This document shows positions 13,401 to 24,305 of a DNA stretch of 64,000 nt, in pieces. The notes under the pieces are model-generated. The model saw only the letters and a list, made by a program, of their open reading frames with translations. It was not told where the DNA came from and searched no databases. The DNA lies in the NCBI GenBank assembly GCA_020736575.1, contig JAGPYM010000017.1:186001-250000 (forward strand), given 5' to 3'. How positions within the stretch are numbered: the first letter of the stretch is position 1; the number at the start of each line of letters is the position of its first letter. Source of the stretch: Thelonectria olida. Lineage: Eukaryota; Ascomycota; Sordariomycetes; Hypocreales; Nectriaceae. The position numbers and the translations under genes were made by a program.

Positions 13401-15738
13401 TGTTTGTGTGAAGCCAAGTGGTCTCTTTGCTTTGCCGATGATCGCTGTTGCGTGAATGCTAGGGGCTATCCCGCCGCGTTGCCGATAGTCCAACGCTACA
13501 CTCGGGTCCGTCGATCCTTCGAACTGTTACACTGCATCCCCCAGTGCTTCGCTCTGCAACCTAGACCGACCTTGGGTGCAGTTGTTTGCCTACATACGTA
13601 GTGTGTTGGGGTAAAGGAGGTTGGCAACTCATAACTCATCCAGTGCCAGCTCCGGGGCTCGCAAGGGGCCCGCCCGAACTTGGTTATGCCAGCCATGTTG
13701 CGCTATCAAATCTGCGGAATGCTCGAAATGGAAGACCTGGGAGAAGCTATCATATCTCATCTTTTCGCCTTTGCCACTCGCAGGCTTCTAAGTCGCTTTC
13801 ACGGAGAGGTTCGAGCCGAGTTGTTGTCAAGGCCGTCCCAGTGGCTAGCACTTAGCGACATGGTGGTCGATGACTTTCTCTTTCCCCCGGCACCCAAACC
13901 AAGCGTCCATGACGATATAGTGGCAGGTTCCAGAGAGAGGTGAAGCAATCTCGAAAGATTTGTCATGCGTCCAACGACCGTTTGAGGCCCCCCAAACTGG
14001 GGCACAATGAGTTCATATTCACGTACCTAAGAACCAACGTACCTTAGCCTCTGCTTCCACGAGGTTCTCCTCTCAACGGCCAGTTCTTCCTCTCATGTCC
14101 GCTATGCATCCAGGCAGGTCCGCTATGGGGTAGCTGGGAACTAGTCTCACCAATGATGGGGGTTCTGGACGCTGACATGGCCCATGCATGTGAGCCTGCA
14201 AAGTAGAGTTGAATGTATCATTCCGTCCTGTCAGCCTGCCAAGTTTTCCAAGATATCTCAGCTTGGCGGCGTTGGTGGCACATAGGTATGTATGGCCAAC
14301 AAGTGGGTAGGGCTGCGCACGCGATTCGCCATCCTTGAAGACCACTTGAAGATACCCCAACGTTGGCAGGCGAGCAGAGAATGCAAACTCTTGTTGGGGT
14401 GCATTGCATTGCAGCTGTCTTCTTCACCGTTTCCTCAATGCAAAATTTCAGTGGCTTGGGGGACAGACACAGATATACAGTCAGAGTCTGGAGGGCTCTC
14501 GTCCAGTGGCATCCCTCCATCTTGAGGCACCAAGTCACCAGCTGCAGAGAAATCCGCAATGGGCATAAGCTGCAACCTCATCTCAATATTGGCCTCCTAC
14601 CGCCTTTGTGGCTGAAAATGTCTTACATGCGGGTGTATGAGAGCACAAGCTTATGTGAAGCAAGCATATGCAGGAGCCAGGAGGATAAGGAGTAGTCGTC
14701 TCCTCTCCCTCGTGGCTGGGTCATTCCCTGAGCATGTTCTGAAGGTAACATCGCTGCCGTCTGAATAGTTGCATTCTTCTCCGATGGGCAGTCAACCAGA
14801 TCTCCGGTACATGGTTCCTTAGACAAGATCGTAGTCCGATTGCTCTGTCATAAGGCGAAGCACCAGATCGAAGGGACGGATCTGAGATGTGCATGATCGA
14901 AAGCTGACAGTACCATCGATTCTCAGCTCCGAGTGCCTCGTGACTAACCATTGTCAGTAAAGAGGCATTGGGTGTCATCCTTGTTGACGGGGGCTGGAGG
15001 GTATCATCGCGTCGGCAGCTAACTGCGAATCGTTGGAAGGTGAGCTGTGCCTCAGCGTGACTTGTCCGAAGACTTGCACCGCGAGATTGCCGAGGGGCAG
15101 AGGGCCTGATAAGATGATGTACAGCCAGAGAGCTGTCATCTTGGGAGTAGGTACCTGAGGGAAATCACTCGCGTCTGGCTGTCTCTAAAATAGTGACTCC
15201 ACTTGTGCGTGCGGCGCGGTGAAGATGCAGCAATGTGCAAGTCATTAGCGAGTGTGCTACCCTGTAGCAATATTGTTGGTGTCCAAGTCCTAGTTTTCGC
15301 ACCAACTTGTTTTCTCATTAGATAATATACTGGAAACATATACACTTTAACTCAAATGAAGTCATCAAAGCCACTGCTTGCGAACAGGAAATTACTGTTC
15401 AGAGTCAGACGTTAGCCGGTTTGCTCATGTGCACCCCTCGCTTCCGGTACCACCTCGCGTACAAATACCGATGGCATGGTCAGTATTAAGCCCCATGGTA
15501 AGACAGCGTCTGAGAAGCTGCGCCGCAAGGAAATGTTACACAGAGTTTGTGTAACAGGGGCCAGTCTGCATATGCACCCGGCCGTTGTCGAAAGGACTGG
15601 AACTTGGCAGCAATTGGAAATACATCTGGCGTGTGTACATCAACTTCAAACCGGAGTCGGACATGTCCAGGGTAGTATGTGTGACCCTTCATGGGGTTGG
15701 ATTCTTTTGAGGGAACTTTTATAGTTGCTCTAATGAGT
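7462..15738. other. 8.3 kb gene-poor stretch upstream of the zinc-finger gene
   Basis: Positions 7480-7640 are purine-rich on plus, so pyrimidine-rich in the sense of the minus-strand zinc-finger gene, as expected of its 5' leader. Further away there are plus-strand pyrimidine-rich tracts at about 11970-12160 and 12590-12780 that look like leaders but are followed by no convincing coding frame. The longest open frame (13417-12695, minus, 240 codons) has no family features and overlaps another open frame on the opposite strand. The C-terminal exon of eIF2B gamma ends at 15739. Confidence 0.5.
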
Positions 15739-17683
15739 TTAGTAGTCAATCACAGCCTCCTCAACTCCCAGGTCCTCAGTCTCCATTTCATCAAGGACCT
15801 CATCCACCTCGGCCTCAGTAGCCTCCAGGCCCTCGGAGCTCATGAGCTTGTTGTCCTTGTCCTCGGCTAGAACGGACATGATGGTTAGCTAGGTTCGCGT
15901 AATACTCAATTAGGAGTCAACTTACTTCGAGGCTCGACAAGGAGATTCTCTTGGACTTCACAGTCGGTCAAGACGGTGCTAGCACCAATAACACATCGCT
16001 TTCCCAGAATACATCGAGTGAGCTTGCAGGCTTTTCCAATCGTCACCCCTTCCATGAGGAGACATTGGGACAACTTGGCACCCTCGTTGATCTGCGAGTT
16101 GGCTCCGACAACACACTCCTTGATGGACGTCTTCTCCTCGACAGTGACGTTCTCTGCAATAAGACTGTCCTGCTTGGTAATAGTGGTACGGGGCTTCACA
16201 CCCTCTGGATAAGCAACCTTCCGGGCATGTGCAAAAGGTGATGCTCCCTCAACGCCTGTCTCCTCGATAGAAGGTAACTTCGCCAGTTGTAGCGAGATGG
16301 CGAGTAGTAGTTGCGCAGTATCTACTCGACGGATGATTGGCGCAGAAGCCTGGCTGGAGTGGATGTATGCGAGGATTGGTGGCACGTTGATTTTGGGTTG
16401 TTTCTCCCCTGAGGACCGCTTCCCTTCTGACTGACCAAGTTGAACGGCTTTGTCGGCATCGCCTTTCGACAACGAGGTATCCGCGGATAATTCAGCCGTA
16501 GAGCTGGGGTCTACAGGAGACGAGGCACCATCAACGGGACCCTCTTCCGGGGTTGCGGAGCCACCAAAGTTAGAGAGGGATCGCATCTTGAGTTTTTCGG
16601 CCAAGCCTGACTGCCAACCGGCCTTGGCCCACCATCCAATAACATCTTCTCCGATGCTTTCTAGGCGCTCATTCTCCTTAATGAAATCCAAAACCCATCG
16701 AGGGAAGATATAGATATGCGCGTCTCTGTGAGTGGTGAACATCCGGATGCGAGGGTGTGCTCTCAGAAGACCATGTCGGAGTGGTAGTCCTTTCCTTTCC
16801 TCTGTAAGGTCGTTCAGAGAGTCTGTAGGCATGGAATAGACCACCTCGGAAAGGCTCTCGAATAAGGATCCTTTCGGAGCGATAGCATGGGAAGGAGGAA
16901 GAGGCGTAGTTGCAACAAAGTCGGTATTCTCTCCCTTCACGGGAGTGGTCGCCTTGGTGTTGTACCACACTCCGAGGCCTCCACTGTGAACAGAGCGATG
17001 GCCGTTAGACAGCCGGCCGGTACTTAGCAAGTCGGTTAGACTGGCCGACTTGACCATCCACGACTGTATGAGTTTTTCTCCCCCAAGCTCGCAAACGAGG
17101 TCACAGGGGAGAACAATGAAGTCACCCGTAACCAACTCCCGGACCTGCGGCAGCCGCAAGATATCAGCCGTTCCGGTGTTCTGGTTGAGATCCGCAGGCG
17201 CAAGGATATCAGGTCGCGGGAGAGGGAGACTGGTAAGAAAAGGGTTGGTGTTGAGAGCAGTTGTGATGGCTTCTGACGCAGTTGGGGGGCAGATCAAGGT
17301 GATACCTGGCTGGGTTAGTCTAGTTCTCCAATTCTAGACCACCCCGATCTTGTGATAGGACCTCACAATGGGAAAACAATCGGGTTTATGAAGATGTAGC
17401 GTAGACTGGACTTGTATACACATGGGCAACACTCGAAACCCATATGAGCCGGAACATCTGGCGAGCTAGCCACTATCCAGGTTCATGGTGGGGTTGACTC
17501 ACTGGTAACTCCCATGCGGTAGCAAAAGTCGATGGGATACCAGACCATCGGCCTGTTGGCAATCGGCAGAAGTGCCTTGGGATTCTCATCGGGATTGGAC
17601 GTGAAGGTCGGAAAGGACGAGCCTGGCCCGCAAAGAATGAGGGCTTGAAGCCCAGTCGCGGGCATTGACACAGCGTGGGGCAT
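15739..17683 (-). CDS. GCD1: Translation initiation factor eIF2B subunit gamma
   Basis: Gamma subunit of eIF2B, the cytosolic GDP-GTP exchange factor that recharges eIF2 and is the target of eIF2-alpha phosphorylation in general amino-acid control. Three exons: 17683-17503, 17305-15926 and 15866-15739, giving 562 residues, close to yeast Gcd1 (578). Introns are 17306-17502 (GTGAGT donor) and 15867-15925 (GTAAGT donor). The N-terminus is a nucleotidyltransferase-like fold (GLQALILCGPGSSFPTF, KALLPIANRPMVWYPID). Residues about 455-540 carry left-handed beta-helix hexapeptide repeats (SLIAENVTVEEKTSIKECVV, then MEGVTIGKACKLTRCILGKR). The linker between them is a Ser/Asp/Glu-rich, probably flexible stretch. 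The last exon adds an acidic tail ending AVIDY. The second Met (residue 7, MPATGLQ) is an alternative start. It is divergent from the pex22-like gene, 679 bases away. Confidence 0.92.
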
Positions 17684-18362
17684 GGTGATGACGGAATTTG
17701 GAGCTGCGAGTTTGGTGCAGGCGTGCCCCCGAGGGGAATGTGCCTTGGTAAGTTCAAAGATTGCCCTAGAAAGGGGAGGTTCGTTCTCGGTCGGCTAGTT
17801 GGAGATCGATTGCAGTCTTCACGGGCTTTTCAAGTTGAGAGTGAGTCGTTTTCATTCGACTTCGATGCGAAGAGTCACCACAAAAGCAATGCCAAGACCT
17901 TGAAAAGAGGGTGTCCCACATGTGGCTGATGCCGCCTCACTAGCCACAAACCTACGCCTCGCCGTTCACGTGTCGCACCGGCCATCCCCTCGGCGCGGAT
18001 ATTCATTGCTCCACCTTCCCGTTCCAATCAACCCCTGAGTTGACATTGAACCTCGGGTGCTGACCGGTTTGCTTGGGGGTGATAGGTGATACCTCAGCTC
18101 CACCTTTGTTGTTGACGATAGTGATACTGTACCAGCCACCGCGATTTGACAAGAGTCGAATCTAGCCACAGCCGGTTTGAATCGCTCTTCACCACTGTGA
18201 CGAAGCCCGCCACGGACACGGACGCGGACCGATCACGATCAGACTTATAGCCACCGCCTTTTCTCGACAACTCGAACGAGGGATACACTCGCTGCCCGCC
18301 CGCTGCCTCGTTGCCGCCGGCGCCATCCCCTCCACCTAGCAATGCGACAGCGAGCTGCGTAA
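17684..18362. promoter_or_regulatory. Shared intergenic region between divergent eIF2B gamma and pex22-like genes
   Basis: This 679-base spacer must hold the promoters of both divergent genes. I see no clear TATA box. No further gene is apparent. Confidence 0.5.
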
Positions 18363-19684
18363 ATGTCGCCCGATCACGGATCGTCGCGTTCGCGACGAGG
18401 AGTTTGGAGCCACTGGGTGCCGCTAGCTGTTACGCTCACGGTTGCGACCGTTGGCGTTGCGGCTTGGGTATGGAGCCAGCGGAAGGATGAAGATGAGGAA
18501 AACGAACATGTGTCAGGTCTCGACTACGACGTTGACTATGGCGGCGAGCATCAAACAGAAGGTTCGAGAGACCTCAAGCCGCCCGAGAAACCACCGCGGC
18601 CAGATGAACAAACCCATGGGGTAGAGTCGTTGGAGGAGGAGCATCTTACTACGGGTTGGGGTTCTCGAATGTCTGGTGCATTGCGACGAACTCCCAGCCC
18701 ACAGCAATTTTTCGATTCGACTGGAAAGACCGTTGCTGCTGGCGTAGCAGCCGCCGGCGCTGTTATGGGCAAAGCCCTGGCTTCGATTCGTGAGGAGGAT
18801 AAGAGTCCCTACGAACACGAACAGAGCAACCCTTGGTCTGAAGAGGCAGATGCCAAGCAGGAGCGAGCTCCGCCAACGCCCGCGTCTCCTTCCAACATCA
18901 GCGGCGCAAGGAAGCGTAAGACTGTGGCCATTGTTGTTTCTGCAGATTCTCAAGGTTCCTTTGAGGATGACGGCGGATTCCATGAGCACGCTGTGAGTAC
19001 AACCTCTCTGATAATCCAAATGTCTGGATGCTAACAAATTACTAGTCTATCCTATCCCACATTCCCCGCCACACTGATTTTTCCAAGATCAAGTTGCTGG
19101 TCTTGATTTATGCTCCAGGTTTTAAGGATACGGATGTTGCAACTAGTAACCTTCCGCCTGCTTCACTCAGCTCTTCATTCTCTAACATTGGTCATGATCA
19201 ATTTACCCCCGCCGAGGAGTCAAAGAACCCACTGTACGTTCAAATTATCCCGACGGATGAGCATACTTACTGACCAATTGCTAGGACCTCGTGTAACACG
19301 TTGTTTAACTCGGTCTACTCGGAGGCCTTGGGACTCGTCGAGAAGGAAACCATGGTGCTGCCGTTTACTACCCCTAACGGCCACGTTCACATGCTACGCC
19401 AGCTGGAGCCTGAAGTCATCTATCTCCAGGAATCGCTTTCTGGACCGGATGGTAGCATCATTACCAGTCTCCAGACCTGGCTTCGCCATGACGTCATCCT
19501 TGTTGTTGGAGCTGATGGTGGATCTGGAGGTCTTGCAGATAGCGAGTCAGAAGCTGAGAGGGCTGGAAAGACTGAGTTGTGGTGGCAGCGGCCGGACCGT
19601 GTTGGTAGAGGCCGTGGCGTGGTTGTCGTAGATGGCATGCGTGTGAACGATGACTGGGCGCGCCGGGTTCAAGGTCAGGAGTAA
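18363..19684 (+). CDS. PEX22: Peroxin-22-like protein (Pex4 membrane anchor)
   Basis: Pex22 is a peroxisomal membrane protein that anchors and activates the ubiquitin-conjugating enzyme Pex4, needed to recycle the import receptor Pex5. Exons 18363-18992, 19046-19233 and 19285-19684 give 405 residues. Introns are 53 and 51 bases, with GTGAGT and GTACGT donors and CTAG acceptors. A single membrane segment lies near the N-terminus (about residues 18-37, WVPLAVTLTVATVGVAAWVW), followed by an acidic linker. The C-terminal domain (about 180-405) holds the family features: KTVAIVVSADSQG, KIKLLVLIYAPGF, VLPFTTPNGHVHMLRQLEP and RHDVILVVGADG, consistent with the Rossmann-like Pex4-binding fold. Fungal Pex22 proteins diverge strongly, so identity rests on architecture plus these core strands. 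The ending ARRVQGQE is polar. Confidence 0.8.
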
Positions 19685-20307
19685 GTGCCGACTTGGCTTT
19701 TAACGAATCTGGCGAAAGATACCATGATGGTTATTATTTTAGTATATGAGCAGTACATCGGAAATACGAGTTAACTGGAGGCTTTAATATTAAGTTGCGA
19801 TGCTCAAACTAAGTATCTTTTACCACTGCAATATCAACTGCGCGCTCCGAAGCCCATGTCTCCTTCAAACTCGCATGATCACGTGATCTCATCCCTGCGT
19901 TCCAGCTAAGGCCAGGGACCGCACCCGTGATGCGGCTACAACTCAAGGTGCAACATCTAAACGCATTCAACCCCGAACCTATCGCGCGATCGATTTCCGA
20001 CATTCAGCCCTGTATTCCGCATTGTACCGACATCAATCAACGAATTATCGCTACCTCGCCTGACTCTGTGAAGTACTTCACGTTCCGCGCATCCCCCTCC
20101 GTCATCTTCGGTTCTCCGCATCACCTAGGCGACGTGCGACGACCTCGACGACATCTGATCCTTCCCCGGCATTCGTGTCGCGCCATTGCAAGCCCGATAT
20201 TGATGTTTTCGCTATAAAGTGTTCATTTGAATGCCATCGAGTGCATACGGAAATACAGATAGAATCACCACTTTTTGCTGCGCTGCCGCGCAGCATCATT
20301 CGACATC
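19685..20307 (+). promoter_or_regulatory. Intergenic region upstream of spt20
   Basis: A 623-base spacer between two plus-strand genes. It must contain the 3' end of the pex22-like transcript and the spt20 promoter and leader. No open frame here continues into a gene. Confidence 0.5.
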
Positions 20308-22816
20308 ATGGCGCCCGTTGCAGCCGCGGTCCATCAGCATGTCGGCAATAAAATCAAACGCCCCATACCAGCGGGCATACAAACGAATGGAGCCATTCCC
20401 TTGGCGAAAAACTCACCCTCTCCTCTTATGTCGGCAAAGAAGCCCCCATTAAGCGCGAAACAACCTCACTCAGCGAGCGAACGGGCTATTACCGCGTCGA
20501 CGGTGCGACCAGTCAACCGAGTTCGCCGGGACACCTCATCACAAATCTTGGGCCGAAACTCGAGGAATAGCGCTGGGCTTCGCTCGGCATCTCTGGCGGC
20601 CGATATGACCAGACACAGCAATCAACCTCCGCCTTATGGTATTTGCCCTAGATTCAATTTCTAGTGACATGCGACCTAATATTTTGGCAGTGGTTACCGA
20701 CTCATATATTTTAAAGAAACATGCAGGCTTCCCTCCGTCACTCATAGTACACATGCACCCCACCCACTTCAGATTCGACAGTCAGGACGGCATGTTTCCA
20801 TACAAATCTCCAATGCGCGTCTTTCTCGAACACCTCCGCAGCCACACCGTTCCACACGATCTTATCCCGTATTTTATCGAAGGCGGAGTGCAATTCTATG
20901 ATGGCTGCCTTATCGTCCAGGTTCACGACCACAAATCCGTCTCCCAGACGAAGAGCGTAGCCAAACCGACCTCGACAACAACCAACACCGTGGCATCATC
21001 AATCCATAACTACAACCAATGTCTGACACCGTCCCCTTATGTCCCGTATCCGAAAGAGAGTTTGTCCAGTGGAGACGGCACACCCAAAGCTGGAGAGGAC
21101 TCCAAAGAGAGGAAGGTAGAGGAGAAGGAAAACCTTCCAACATCTGCCTCTGATGGACAAAAAGGCAAATCACCCACCAAACCCAAAATCTTTACTGTCG
21201 TCTTGCACCCTACTCCCGAAAGTCTGCAAATGGACCTCAATATAAAAACATCAACTCCACGTGGAGCGCACGACATGGGTATAATACCACCCCCAACTCC
21301 AATATCTATGGTGCCACCGACACCTACAGCGACGAGTATGCCACCCCCAGCTAAGCGCCAGAAGCGAGAGAAGACGGAGCTGGATGGAGGCAACGTTCGC
21401 GAGGCAGAGGGCCAGATTCTGTTGGCTACAAATGCCCCCCTAATGCTGGAGCCGACGAAGAACGTGGAAGAGACAATTGCACTCTTGGAAGTCATGTCTC
21501 ATCCCAAGCACTCAGAGGCGCCGCCACAGCCCAAGACCAGAAAGAGGACCGTGGCTGAGATGGCAGCCGATGAGGCCGCAGCCGCTGAACAAGAACGCTA
21601 CATGCTTGTCTCAGATGAGCGTTTGTCGTCCAATGTCACTGGTGCCCAAACTAGTAGTGCAGCTGATGGAGATGCGCAGACTGGTGCCGCAACATTTGAG
21701 CCTAGATTCGAACGTTTCAAGGTGATAGAAGATATCAAGCGTGAGCATGCAGAGAAGAAGGAACAGGAGAAGATCAAGCAGCAAGAGAATGATCGACGAC
21801 TGCAGCAACAGAGGCAACAACAGCAGCAAGAGGCACTTCAAGCGGCCCAAAGAGCGCAAGCCGAACAGGAACGGACCAGAAGAGAAACTGCTGCAAGAGA
21901 GGCTGCTGCCCAGCGACAAGCGCAGCTTGAAGCCCAACGACAGGCTCGCGCTGCTGCATCCACTCCAAACAACCAGAATACCCAAAGACAACCTATGGCA
22001 CAGCCCCAACATGCCCATCCAGTGGCTAACGGGGCAATGGCTAATGGAGGAATGGCTAATGGAGGAATGGCTAATGGAGGAATGGCCAATGGAGGAATGG
22101 CCAATGGAGCAATGGCTAATGGCACAATGGCTAACGGCATCAACAATGGTGCAAACGGAGCTACTCCAGCAACTGCCAACAACGGGATGGCTGGACAAGC
22201 ACAATCGCGTTTCCAGGCTCAGATCTCTCAACCGCCAGCTTCTTCGCCAGTCATCAGGCAGGCCACGCCTCAGAACATGTCCTCACCTATGGTAGGAAGC
22301 GTCCCCATGCAGCAAACCAATTCAGGTGTCGCGGCCAGCCCTCCTCGACCCTCTTCGGTTGTCCAAAATCACCCCATGTCCGTCCCCATGGCGCATAACA
22401 TGTCGTCGCGTGGCAGTCAACAAAGCCATCCTTCCGGAACGCCGCGGATACCCAACTCTACACCTCAAATCTCCCACGGCACACCGATCAACCGTCCCGC
22501 AATTGTGGCTACCCCCCGCATGACGCAGGCCAGTCCTCCTCCTAACATGATGGCTCAGAACTCGCAGATGGGCCAAGCACAAGCTATGATGATGAACAAC
22601 CAGGCTATGGGCCAGGCAAGCCCACAAGTCATTCAACATATGGCGGCTCAGCAAAGAGCTATTGCGCAGCAACAGCAACAACTGGTAGCTATGCAAAACG
22701 GACTCGCTAATGGTACTATCAACACTCAAGCTATGTCGACACAGCAGCAGCAGCAAATGATGCAACTGATGCAACGCCAAATGATGCTGCAACAGCAGTC
22801 AGCGCAGCAGCAGCAG

Positions 22817-22851
<35 letters not shown>

Positions 22852-23139
22852 GCAACAGCAGCAGCAGCAAGGAGGGGTGATCAACCAACAGCAACAGCAA
22901 CTCGCACAACAATATGCTCAGCAACTTCAGAACATGCAGGGCAACCAGATGCGTCAAATGACGCCTCAAATGCAAGCTCAGTTGCAGCAGCACATGGCGC
23001 GCGTGCAAATGAACGGCCAGATGGGCAATCCGATGCAGCGCCAGGTCAGCAGTAATATGATGAATGGTAACAACATGAATTTCCAGGCTATTGCCGCCTT
23101 GCAGCAACAGCAAGCCCAGCAGCGACAGCAGCAGGCTCA

Positions 23140-23175
<36 letters not shown>

Positions 23176-23554
23176 TCAACAACAACAAGCGCAGCAGCCC
23201 CAACAGCAGCAAATGGGCGTCAACAGTCTCCAGGTTCAAATACAAACTCAGGCTAGAATGTACTATCAGAAGGCTATCCAGAGTATTGCAGCCAAACATG
23301 GAGGAGTGGATCACATCCCCCCAGAAATCATGGAGAAGGTCAAGCAGTCATCGGTAGCACAAGCGACGCAGAACCTGCAGAACTCTTTTGCCCAAAGGAG
23401 GGCACAGGCCCAGATGATGCAGCAGCAAGCGCAGCATCAAGCGCAGCAGCAGCAGCAACAGCAACAGCAGCTGCAGCTACAGATGCAACAACAACAAATG
23501 CAACAGCAGCAAATGCAAGGGATGAATGGTATGATGGGCCATCAAGGAATGTGA
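20308..23554 (+). CDS. SPT20: Spt20, SAGA complex subunit
   Basis: Spt20 is a structural subunit of the SAGA co-activator, holding histone acetylation and TBP-delivery modules together in the nucleus. Two exons, 20308-20638 and 20691-23554 (52-base intron, GTATTT donor and TTGGCAG acceptor), give 1064 residues. The start is the Met of MAPVAAAVHQHV. The conserved Spt20 domain is at about 111-195 (SLIVHMHPTHFRFD, DGMFPYKSPMRVFLEHL, GVQFYDGCLIVQVHDHK). The rest is low complexity: a charged coiled stretch near 380-450, a five-residue repeat at 556-593, a 22-Gln run at 816-837, and further Q-rich segments to the end. Q-rich tails are usual in fungal Spt20, though this one is long. The many CAG/CAA codons create long false open frames on the other strand. 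Confidence 0.9.
22025..22138 (+). repeat. Tandem 15-base repeat coding ANGxM units in spt20
   Basis: About seven and a half copies of a 15-base unit (GCTAATGGAGGAATG and near variants) encode ANGAM, ANGGM (four times), ANGAM, ANGTM and ANG. Copy number of such units often varies between strains. Confidence 0.9.
22805..22870 (+). repeat. CAG/CAA repeat coding 22 glutamines in spt20
   Basis: Twenty-two consecutive Gln codons, mixed CAG and CAA. Similar shorter Q runs follow at about 23127-23190 and 23430-23480. Confidence 0.9.
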
Positions 23555-24305
23555 GAAGACACACTCACAGCGGCCAAAGGCTCGGGGAAGATGTGAAATT
23601 ACGAAGCCAGTCAGTCAAGGGTGAGGTTTGGAGTTTGGACTTTTTTTGTTGATTTGGGACTTGGATGCTTTATACCCCGCGGAGTTCTTTCGACAAAGGA
23701 CAGGGATTCTCATGGATGCATGTCTTTGGGATTATTGGCTCATTAATTTGTGCTTTGGACGTTAACGACTAAGGTATGCATGGTGTTGTGGGATTGCGCG
23801 GTCAACTGTGTATCTACCAAACGGTTAAGGAATTATCACTGTTGTTTGAGTTACTCCTTTGAGTTACCTGCTATAATCACTGAATTATTCTCCCACTCCC
23901 TAAATTTGAAGAAAAGTTGATCAAGTCGAAGTAATCAAGCGCGAGCGGAATTGCGGTGCCTAGCCTTTGTCGTGATCCTGGACAACGAATTGCGAAGGGG
24001 GTGGCTCATATCGGTCACGTGCTCTGGTCGACTACCAGTTGGTGCATGATGACACAACCGCCAGAAGCTTGGTCATGTCCTCCCAAGACCCGTGTTAGCT
24101 CTAGGCAAACGTGACCAGCCCATCATCCACCACTTCGGCATCACAAGATCTGTCGAGATATTGCAACACGAGCTACTTTATTGAAACGAAACGAAACCTT
24201 CATTGCCATTCCAGCTTATCCGCTACTCCCTTTGTCTTGGCTGTGGCAGCCGTCGACCACTTACCTACCTTATCACCCTCAGTCTTCTCCCATCCGATCC
24301 TCATA
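23555..24305 (+). promoter_or_regulatory. Intergenic region between spt20 and atg27
   Basis: This holds the spt20 3' end and the atg27 promoter and leader. An ATG at 24111 is in frame with atg27 and would add 65 residues before the signal peptide; I take it as non-functional or as a leader feature, because the signal peptide begins at 24306. Confidence 0.5.

Noticed and set aside
21611..22231. 206-codon minus-strand frame opposite spt20 made of SISHSSISH-like repeats
   Set aside because: It is the reverse reading of the ANGxM repeat in spt20.
22799..23314. 171-codon leucine-rich minus-strand frame that could look like a membrane protein
   Set aside because: Poly-leucine comes from reading CAG/CAA glutamine codons backwards.
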